From: Pseudevernia furfuracea
Lineage: Eukaryota; Ascomycota; Lecanoromycetes; Lecanorales; Parmeliaceae
Reading direction: 5' to 3'
Assembly: GCA_022315425.1 (NCBI GenBank)
Contig: JAIUPT010000019.1
Span: 744,001 to 808,000 of the forward strand
Length of the DNA: 64,000 nucleotides
Position 1 is the stretch's first letter, and each line of letters opens with the position of its first letter. The notes beneath the pieces are model-generated. The model ran no database searches. It was not told where the DNA came from and saw only the letters and a program-made list of their open reading frames with translations. Both the position numbers and the translations under genes were made by a program. Below, piece after piece: positions 56,607-64,000 of the stretch.

Positions 56607-57980
56607 TTATTGCAATAAACTCCTAATAACAGCCCATCCTCCCAAAGCGCCGAATACAATGGCAAGCAATATCCCCCTTCCCTCCCACGTAAGTCCTAAA
56701 TAGGCCCCTATACCCACCATAACCTCCTTCGTTCTCGCAGCCTCTCTTTGCTCCATCCATAATGGATTTAGGCCAAAGGGTGGTACTAGCCGTACATCCA
56801 GCTTCGCGCCTCTCTCTTCTTCCTCCTCCTCACTAGGTTCTGGTACCGCTTCCGCAGGGATCGAGAAGGAGCAAGCTACGGGTCGGTGATCGCTAGACGC
56901 CATTAATGGCAGCGCTTTATACCCCTGCACCTGCACTCTCGCTGCTGGGTTCTTTGATCTCACCCACGGCGGCACATCGAGGTAGAGCACACGATCGCAC
57001 CAGCTGGGCCAGCGGTGTTTCGTCCATGCCCAATGGCTTCCGTCTTCGTCGCCATCGTTCTGTTGGGAGGTTGCGGTGGAGCGCGCTTCGTCTGAATATT
57101 TGTACGTTGGCGGGAAGTCGACTGGTGCTTCTTGGAGGCCATGACATGTCTTTCCCGCTTGCATCTCGCGCTTGAGTTGGTCCGACGGGAGGAGTCGTGA
57201 ATAATGCTGTTTGGCGTTTGTATCGCTGCCTGGTTGGGGCCAGGTGACGTAGGCATCCGGTGAGGGCTTCGTAGACGAAGTGCGGTAGTTGAGATCGCCG
57301 GCGAAGATGAGATGGGATGTCGGTGTATATAGACCTGACATTGGTGGTATGGAGTCCTCGCCAGGCGATGCTTGAAGCAGAGGTTCGGTATCATTGGAGC
57401 TTTCTTGCGGTAGACGCTGTGCGGTATTCTTTCGGGTCGCAGTGGGAGAGACAGGCATAAAGACGAGACCGCGAACTATATTCCTCCAATCCTCGTTCCT
57501 GCGCTGTAGTTTGTCTTCCATAGGAGCCAGATGTGCCGACACGAAAGTCAATTCGAGCGTAGAGTCCCCAATCGAATACCCCATCCGCACCCCCACAGCG
57601 CCCTTATTCCCCATCTCATACATCCCCACTCCCACCCCCGCTGTCTCAAGCCACCTTATCTGCGATGTTTGATCTCGGAGTACAAAGACCATTATAGCAG
57701 TCATGCCAATGTTTCTGGTGATGATATTGACATAGCTCGCGTCATCGAGGGAGGCTGCTGCGATGGTAATGGCACGGCGGAAGGGAGAGAGGTAAGGGAT
57801 GAGGTAGGAGCCGCCGAGGAAGGAGTAGGCGATTGGGGCGATTTCTTGAAGGCAGAGGATGAGGATATCGGGGGCGGTGCGGTTGGCGAGGACGGAGAAG
57901 AGGTGGGTGGAGAAAATGGAGGGGTCGATGGGTTCGCGGGCACAGTTGAAGGTTACAACGTAAGGATTGAGGGTGGACAT
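56607..57980 (-). CDS. Inositol-polyphosphate 5-phosphatase-like protein with C-terminal anchor
   Basis: A single minus-strand exon of 457 residues. The catalytic fold motifs occur in order: PYVVTFNCARE, ILILCLQEIAP, MGNKGAVGVRMGY, FVSAHLAPMEDKLQRRNEDW, LIFAGDLNYR, DFPPTYKY, WPSWCDRVLYL and SSDHRPVACSF. These are the metal- and phosphate-binding motifs of the IPPc family, which removes the 5-phosphate from inositol polyphosphates or phosphoinositides. A hydrophobic C-terminal helix (GILLAIVFGALGGWAVI) suggests tail anchoring to an internal membrane. No Sac1 domain is present, so it is not a synaptojanin type. Residues 373-385 are a glutamate run. Confidence 0.92.
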   Translation of the reverse strand: MSTLNPYVVTFNCAREPIDPSIFSTHLFSVLANRTAPDILILCLQEIAPIAYSFLGGSYLIPYLSPFRRAITIAAASLDDASYVNIITRNIGMTAIMVFVLRDQTSQIRWLETAGVGVGMYEMGNKGAVGVRMGYSIGDSTLELTFVSAHLAPMEDKLQRRNEDWRNIVRGLVFMPVSPTATRKNTAQRLPQESSNDTEPLLQASPGEDSIPPMSGLYTPTSHLIFAGDLNYRTSSTKPSPDAYVTWPQPGSDTNAKQHYSRLLPSDQLKREMQAGKTCHGLQEAPVDFPPTYKYSDEARSTATSQQNDGDEDGSHWAWTKHRWPSWCDRVLYLDVPPWVRSKNPAARVQVQGYKALPLMASSDHRPVACSFSIPAEAVPEPSEEEEEERGAKLDVRLVPPFGLNPLWMEQREAARTKEVMVGIGAYLGLTWEGRGILLAIVFGALGGWAVIRSLLQ

Positions 57981-58121
57981 CGCTCGTAAAGGCCCACGAC
58001 GTTGAAGTTATCATGTAAACATGGGACCGCTTCGCAGTAACGCCAAGCACTAGCGCTCCGTTTGAATTGTGTGAGGGCTAAATAGGAGTACTCGTACGTA
58101 TATCCAAATCTCCTAATTTAT
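57981..58121. other. Short intergenic spacer
   Basis: This is the 5' side of the 5-phosphatase-like gene and the 3' flank of the GST pseudogene. It holds nothing notable. Confidence 0.5.
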
Positions 58122-59282
58122 CTACAATTTTGCTCCGCTTGCACTGACAGCTCTGATCCTAAAATTCCACCTGGGGTGATAGATCCTGACCTCTTTGCCT
58201 CCAACTTTGCTCTGACTTGCCAGAACTACCACCTTCGAAGTCAATGACACCGGTTTGCCTCGATCATGGTGATTAAAACCACTGTCAATTGGCCAACTCT
58301 CGACATCTTGACCCTTCTTCAAGCCTAGCGGGTCACTGGCTTCAATTTCTCCCTTCTTCTCAGAGAATTCCGCTTGAATTACGTGTTTTACGGCTTCAGC
58401 CTGCAGATGACTTGGCAATTGAGATCGCCTTGCTGAACCGGTCAATCCAGGCGTAAACCTCAGGGGACTTCTCTTTCGAAACAAGAGAGGGAGGAAGTGC
58501 ACCTTTTAGTTCAAAAAAGCCAATGAAATGGCCAAACAGCTAGATCGGGGCAGTCATTGGCATAAATGCCTTTTGTGCGAAGAATAAGACTGACCTTCAA
58601 GTGAAGGTTTCTCAGTCTTCAGTACCCATTGTCTTCCATTAGCCAACAGCCCTGTTTCTAAAAACATAAAGGCCTCACGGATGTGTGTTAAGGCTTCCGG
58701 TTGCATGGCTATGATTTTATTTTTCTCCCAGCTTCTACCCGTATAGTCTTCCCGGTCTTTGGTAGATTTCGGGTCGTTCAACAAAGGCATCTCACGGGGA
58801 GGGCTTGAGCTGCGCGAACAAAGATCCCTCCGTCAACTGAATGATTTCAGAATCAGTACATCTCCTTTACAATGATTTCAGAGGCAGAAGGCATGTCTCA
58901 GAAGGCGGAAAAGATCTCCGGCCCCCAAAACATGATGAAAAAGGAGTCATTATATTCGGAAAAGATAACTCACTCGTCCAACTCTCAAGGAGTTTCTCTA
59001 CAGCTTTCTGATCAGGCTGGCAAGCACCTAGTGCACCGGAGGGGAATTTTTCATCAAGCTTGTGAAGTATAAGGCGGGTGTCGCAGTAAATGTCGCGCCC
59101 AATGGACATGATGGGGATTCGACGATACTTCACGCCCAGCGCATTGATGTCCTCACGAGGAAGATAGACGGGTTGAATCTGGTTCTGTAAGTCAGTAGCT
59201 CCAGGGCGAGATACCATATGACTTTTCGGGCGAAAGGGGAGAATGGGTAATGGAATAAGACTCTGTCATTGTGTTGAGCCAT
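58122..59282 (-). pseudogene. Frameshifted GST-family gene (GST N-domain plus fungal C-terminal domain)
   Basis: The minus strand preserves, in order, all parts of a fungal GST-like protein but in broken frames. The start at 59282 reads MAQHNDRVLFHYPFSPFARK and VIWYLAL; then the frame shifts near 59176-59210 and continues PVYLPREDINALGVKYRR and GRDIYCDTRLILHKLDEKFP. After an intron-like gap (58973-58837) comes GGIFVRAAQALP, with a second shift near 58787-58806 before EMPLLNDPKSTKDREDYTGR. A third shift lies in a T run near 58510-58521 (WPFHWL), and a fourth near 58392-58410 before EAVKHVIQAEFSEKKGEIEA and ESWPIDSG. Four independent single-base-type shifts make sequencing error an unlikely full explanation. 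The reading relies on my memory of the family layout. Confidence 0.75.
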
Positions 59283-59756
59283 TGCGCAGTGACAAACAAA
59301 TGAAATTGGAGTATATTTTCGAAACGATGAAGATAATCAGAAGCTGCTATATATCCGTCGTCGGGAAGAGATACAGGTGCCCCACGATTATCGGAGATTG
59401 AACCTATCTCCGAGATCTGGCATGGAAAATGTTGCCTCTCCCTTCGGGATCGAGGAGACGAGAGAGTCTTCGAAATGAAAAGGCGACATGCACCGTATAT
59501 CTCCCTAGCTAAAAGCTGTTTATTGGAAGCAACGTTTAGAAAACGTCGAGACGTCCAAGGTTTTCCACGACAACTCTGAGAGGTTGAAGAAAGTAGGTAT
59601 AGTTCGGTCAACTTGTGTAGACGATCAAGATACCTCATTCTATAAGATAGTTGTTTAGGTTACTTGCTCTTTTCATCACGGCCACGTTTGCCATAATACT
59701 CGTTCCTAAAGCCTTGGTCAGTGTCCATTGGCATGGAACAATCCGGCCACAGGTGC
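59283..59756. other. Intergenic, 5' side of the GST pseudogene
   Basis: Contains the upstream part of a 148-codon minus-strand frame (59192-59638) that overlaps the pseudogene start in the wrong frame. No other feature is seen. Confidence 0.45.
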
Positions 59757-59981
59757 TCACATTTTCTTATTCCTATCGGCCTCGGTACCTTTTCCCTCCA
59801 AGCGATCCAGTGCCTCCTCGATCAAGCCAATATGCCCACGCAAAGTCCCTTCCAGCTCATCCATTCGCGCCTCGTGCTCCTCCAAATTGTAAATGTGGTG
59901 TGAACGGAGAAGGTAGGTAGAGCCAGCAATCGTCGAAATGTTTATTCCAAGAAGGAGCAGAGGGTTTCGGAGGAAAGACAT
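59757..59981 (-). CDS. Small single-pass membrane protein with coiled coil
   Basis: An intronless 74-residue frame starting at an ATG (59981). Residues 3-24 form a membrane segment (FLRNPLLLLGINISTIAGST), followed by LRSHHIYNLEEHEARMDELE and GLIEEALDRLEGKGTE, a heptad-like helix with charged faces. The composition and order are clearly protein-like, and small fungal mitochondrial or ER proteins of this shape are common. I do not recognise a named family. It is transcribed divergently from the polymerase eta gene, 276 bp away. Confidence 0.6.
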   Translation of the reverse strand: MSFLRNPLLLLGINISTIAGSTYLLRSHHIYNLEEHEARMDELEGTLRGHIGLIEEALDRLEGKGTEADRNKKM

Positions 59982-60257
59982 CTGTTCGACGAATTTAATG
60001 GAACATCCAAAAATGCATCACAAAATCTATTCAACTTGTGGGTAAACCATCAGTCAATAAAGATATAATAATGATGGCATTGATCTTTAGATTTCGGGCT
60101 TAGATTTCTAGCCGTAGCCGTGGGATAGAGTACCGCGACGCGACTTCCCAGCGTACCAGCTTCCCATGCTTCACACTGGAATATCGAAGCAATCTCGGTC
60201 AAGATGAGTATATTCCAAAAAAAGCCTTAGCCAACAGCTCCATCCTCCCCGACAGCA

Positions 60258-62385
60258 ATGTCTTCCTCACAACCGTTCCTTGCCTCTTCGCCCTTTTCTC
60301 CCGCCGCCTCAGGCCGCAGACGCAAGTCTCGATTCACCTACAAGCACCTTGCCCAACTTGCCCTCTCCTCTACTACATGTCCGCTTCGAGTAATCGCTCA
60401 CATAGACTTGGATGCGTTCTATGCACAATGCGAAGGTGTCCGATTAGGCATACCGGAGCAGCAGCCTCTCGCCGTTCAGGTAGGTAATCTGCCGTACATT
60501 ACATCAGAAGCCAGTGCTGACACTGAAACAGCAATGGCAAGGCCTCATTGCGATCAATTATCCGGCCAGGAAGTTTGGTCTCAACAGGCACATTACGATT
60601 ACGGAAGCAAAAAAACTCTGTCCAGACCTAATCATGCAACATGTGGCTACTTGGAAGGAAGGCGATGAGAAGTGGGCCTACCACAAAGACGCTTTCGCCC
60701 ACATTGCCACGCACAAGGTTTCACTCGATCCATATCGGCTTGAGTCGAGAAGAATCCTTTCCTGTATAAAGGATGTGCTACCGGCACCGCCACTACAGAG
60801 AGTGGAGAAGGCTAGTGTAGACGAGGTCTTCCTGGACCTGTCAGCCCAGATACATTCGATCCTACTTGAGAGGTACCCAGAGATCAATGGTCCAGCCCCA
60901 TACGACGATCCAACCGAGTTTCTGCCTCGGCCTCCCACTACAGCGCTTGATTGGCATACGGATGCATTAGTGGATCTGGACTCTTCAGAAACAGAAGATG
61001 ATGATCCGGATTGGGACGATATTGCGATACTGGTTGGTTCTGAGATTGTACGCTCAGTACGTGCTGCTATCCGAGAGCGACTGAAGTATACTTGTTCTGC
61101 CGGAATAGCTCGGAACAAAATGATTGCGAAATTGGGATCGGCGCACAAGAAGCCTAATCAGCAAACCATTGTTCGAAATCGGGCAGTGCAGCAATTCATG
61201 GGCGGTTTTAGATTCACAAAGATCCGGAATTTGGGTGGAAAGCTAGGCGATGAAGTGGTCAATAAATTTGGAACGGATCAAGTCAAAGAGTTGCTCGCAG
61301 CACCTATCGAGCAATTGAAGTCCAAGTTGGGAGACGATACCGGGACTTGGGTCTACCACATCATTCGGGGAGAGGATTCGAGCGAAGTCAACGCTCGGAC
61401 TCAGATCAAGTCTATGCTCTCAGCCAAATCGTTCCGTCCTACCATCAATACCTCTGAACAAGCAGTCAGGTGGCTACGGATATTCGTAGCCGATATACAG
61501 TCTAGACTGGTGGAGGAAGGTGTACTCGAGAACAAAAGGAGACCAAAGGTCCTAAGTCTACATCATCGTCAAGGCGCACAAATGCGATCACGCCAAGCTT
61601 CTATACCTGGTGGGAGGCCTATCGATGAGAATATGCTCTTCGACATTGCCAAAAATCTTCTCGGCCAGATCGTCATAGACGGCAGGGCTTGGCCTTGCAG
61701 CAATCTACAGCTAAGCGTTGGTGGTTTTGAAGATGGGCCCATGGGCAATCGTGGCATCGGAAGCTTCCTTGTCAGAGGGGAGGAAGCCAAAGCCATGATG
61801 CCCAGTATCCGCGATGCTGATGGCTCGGAATGGAGTAAGGAGCATGATCAAGCGGACAAGCGACGGAAACTCGATCATGGAGCGATTCAGCATTTCTTCT
61901 CCCGGCAAGAAAGCCCCGAAGAGGAATATTCCGATGCTGCAGATGTTCGCGATGTGGATCTCGAAGGGAATTCTTTATTCCCACGAGACAGGAGCTCGGC
62001 CAAGCAAGACAAGGACGAATACGTAATTACTCCGGATGAGACGGCCGGGAGGAGAGCACGAGCCTCATGCCAAGAGGCTCCTACAACGAGGTACTTTTGT
62101 GAAGCTTGCAGAAAGAATGTGTGCATGGTAAGTCAGGAGGAGCATGAAGACTGGCACTTGGCGCGGGAAATTCACGCTAAAGAAAAGTCTTTTTCTCGAT
62201 TGGAGGCTTCCGTCGCTCCATCCGATTCCCATAGGAGCGCATCATCCTCAGGGTCCAATAAAAAGAGGTCCGCCGTTAGCAAAGCAAGCAATAATAATAA
62301 TGGCGCCATGCAAAGGAAGATGGAAAAGGGTCAAAGTCGTTTGGCTTTCGGCGCTTTTGGCAATAATAATACATCAAAGTATTAA
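60258..62385 (+). CDS. RAD30: DNA polymerase eta (Y-family translesion polymerase)
   Basis: Two exons, 60258-60479 and 60532-62385, give 691 residues; the intron is 52 bp, phase 0. The polymerase copies past UV pyrimidine dimers in the nucleus. The palm shows D50 in VIAHIDLDAFYAQCEG and D171-E172 in KASVDEVFLDLS; FGLNRHITITEAKKLCPDL and TCSAGIARNKMIAKLGSAHK are classic Y-family segments. The little-finger region is VRWLRIFVADIQSRL onward. A UBZ-type zinc finger lies near residues 597-620 (YFCEACRKNVCMVSQEEHED), and a PCNA-binding-like C-terminus (KGQSRLAFGAFG) follows. An acidic insertion (SSETEDDDPDWDD) in the palm is larger than I remember for the yeast enzyme. Confidence 0.95.
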
Positions 62386-63821
62386 GCTCTGACTTTTTTT
62401 TAACTTTTAAACTTTTTCTTTAGCTCCAGCGGCCATAAAACGGTTTGACATGGTGTGACAGTTCCCCACATTTTGTTGAGAATTACCCGAGATGTCACCA
62501 ATGATTGATCAATCCATCCACTTGTTTTTCCTTTTCCTTTTTCCCACAAACCATCTGTCCGACAGTCCGACTTCATTAGCACACTCAGCTACCGCCCGAA
62601 TAATGACAGTCCATCCTAGTCCATCACATCACACGCGCATTAGCGTACAGATCTGAGAGATACAACCCAGCTACAGGCGACGAGGAGAGTATCGAGAGCA
62701 TGTACTCGAGTACTCATCTCGGCTGGATAGAGTGCCGCAAAGTGGAAATCCCCATTTCCCCCCCCATTCAGCACCAGGGTTGGCACATCTATCCCTGCAC
62801 TCCAGCTAAACTGTCCAACCGACAGTCAGATGCATCTGAGCGTACTTGATCACCCCGATCTTACTGCCTTCATCATCTCGATGAGTCCGTGCTCTTCGGA
62901 GATCATTGTCCGAACGAGATTCCGTCTCCGACGCACCGGGACATACTCACAACATGATGTTGTTCTTCATCATCTAGCCTCTTCGTGACTACCCATATCT
63001 GCACTCTTTCAGAAATCTGCCCCGTGTCGCTAGTTTTCCCCGCAGTCGTTGCTAGACTTGAAAGGCTTCGGTGGCTTACGGCATATCCCGATGTAAAACA
63101 TAGGGATTTTATATCTTTCTGTCTTATTGCTGTTATTGCGAAGATGCTTTTGCACAGATTGATTCCCTTTTTTTCCAGTTTCATTGCTATCATCTACCCC
63201 AAAGTCCCGAGCACATGGGATATCGCCCAAGTCTAAGCGACAGAACATCCTTATAGAATACTGAAGAGTCACAGGCATGACATGCGCCGGAAGTAGCACG
63301 GGTGCAATGGTGTGTCAGCGGTATCCAACCCTCGACAGCTTTTGATATTCAACGTAGATGTTGACTATCCCAAAAGTTGAAGTCGGCGACACACTTCAGT
63401 ATCCTTCCCGGTGCCAGTTTCAAGTCCCATTGCGGCAAGTTTGCCAGCAGGCAAGGTGTCAGAAAGCGACAGCTGAAGCGGTATCATCCCTTAAGGCATC
63501 AACAAGTTCATACCAATAAGGAGCCTTTTCTCTCTTTAGCGCTTGGACTGTAGTAGATGCTATTCCTAGATTCTTAGGGATGAGCTCCAATACCGACGTC
63601 AGAATGAAAAATCGAGCGCCTCAAATTGCAACGTGGGACTTGGACTTTTTCAACTCTCCATCAATGAGACTGGAAAGTTTTACGGGTTTTCCCACCAAAG
63701 TTTCCCTTTACTCATGGCTTTCGATTCATTCTCTTGTGAGGATCGTCCATTGCCATCCATTATATTCCGGTGCCAGAGCATGGTGTGGTCAAATCTATAT
63801 GCTCGTATGATACACGTCCAT
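62386..63821. other. Intergenic, no supported gene
   Basis: Several 60-96 codon frames on both strands (for example 62903-63193 and 63580-63810) have no domain, splice logic or clear start context. No RNA gene or repeat was recognised. Confidence 0.5.
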
Positions 63822-64000
63822 TCAATATACGGCAAATTTACGCTGATGACTTGATAATAGTTGCTCGATAGCCGAGGCAGGCTGCCATGTAGACGGAAAT
63901 TCGTCCAATGGTACGAATGCGAAGGCGACAATAGGTTGCACCTTCTCTTCAAGATCCAATCACGGCTGTTGTTGCTCACTATCCTGAGACTGGCGGCCAC
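63822..64000 (-). CDS. Possible 3' end of an unidentified gene at the window edge
   Basis: One minus-strand frame reads a protein-like terminus (EKVQPIVAFAFVPLDEFPS, then QPASAIEQLLSSHQRKFAVY) and stops at 63822-63824. An in-frame TGA lies about 120 bases upstream of this stop region, so either the exon begins after it through an unresolved splice near 63945-63960, or the segment is a relic. The neighbouring frame on the same strand is open to the window edge but looks less protein-like. Too little is present to assign a family. Confidence 0.3.

Noticed and set aside
1..64000. tRNA or rRNA genes, CRISPR arrays, operons and bacterial-type signals
   Set aside because: No cloverleaf with A and B boxes, no rRNA-like stretch and no spacer-repeat array were seen by eye; spliceosomal introns show that the DNA is fungal nuclear.
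1..64000. A secondary-metabolite gene cluster
   Set aside because: No polyketide synthase, non-ribosomal peptide synthetase, terpene cyclase or P450 gene is present; the isolated GST, SDR and acyltransferase genes are far apart.

Overview
The window is nuclear DNA of a filamentous ascomycete (Pezizomycotina). Most genes are split by short introns, usually 46-75 bp, with GT..AG ends and CTNAC-type branch points. Intergenic spaces are short to moderate and both strands are used. The gene set (CON-10, a CFEM protein, a URE2p-like GST, BTB proteins, a ZNFX1/Hrr1-type helicase) is typical of that group. I cannot fix class or species from the sequence alone.

Layout. Bases 1-312 are the 3' end of an unidentified basic protein. 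Bases 313-4530 are gene-poor, with an LTR-retroelement relic, an 86-bp tandem array and a 28-bp tandem array. A large seven-exon NF-X1 zinc finger/superfamily 1 helicase gene follows (4531-10081). Then on the plus strand come a BTB protein (11164-12320), a secreted unknown (13301-14010), a GST (14707-15486), CON-10 (17150-17507), a CHZ-motif protein (18575-18979) and a proline/serine-rich unknown with a hydrophobic C-terminus (19923-21768).

Next are a minus-strand PWWP+BTB gene (22114-24234), a FAR-17a/AIG1-like membrane protein (minus, 25169-26133), the signal peptidase subunit SEC11 (plus, 26724-27291), an F-box-like protein (minus, 27432-28742), a ubiquitin-conjugating E2 (plus, 29570-30159) and a membrane-anchored aspartic-protease-like protein (plus, 30884-33377). 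After a simple-repeat tract come a mitochondrial-looking SDR (minus, 34653-35907), a kinesin (minus, 36986-39697) and a disordered GATA-like/DUF1752-type protein (minus, 41100-42744).

The right part holds a CFEM protein (plus, 45649-46746), a TBC Rab-GAP (minus, 47050-49584), an acyltransferase-3 protein (plus, 51712-53206), a trypsin-like protease (minus, 53640-54696), a histidine-rich membrane protein (plus, 55123-56296), an inositol-polyphosphate 5-phosphatase-like protein (minus, 56607-57980), a multiply frameshifted GST-family pseudogene (minus, 58122-59282), a 74-residue membrane protein (minus, 59757-59981) and DNA polymerase eta (plus, 60258-62385). The last 1.6 kb has no secure gene.

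The genes do not form an obvious pathway or secondary-metabolite cluster; this is mostly ordinary euchromatin with a repeat-rich left flank. All exon-intron models were built by hand from splice signals, reading-frame phase and family resemblance. I found no convincing wholly new multi-gene system. The most unusual items are the PWWP+BTB fusion with three exact-length 93-bp coding repeats, the protease-like receptor lacking its first catalytic aspartate, the CFEM protein missing two of eight cysteines, the GST pseudogene, and a diverged direct duplication carrying a 20-bp palindrome.
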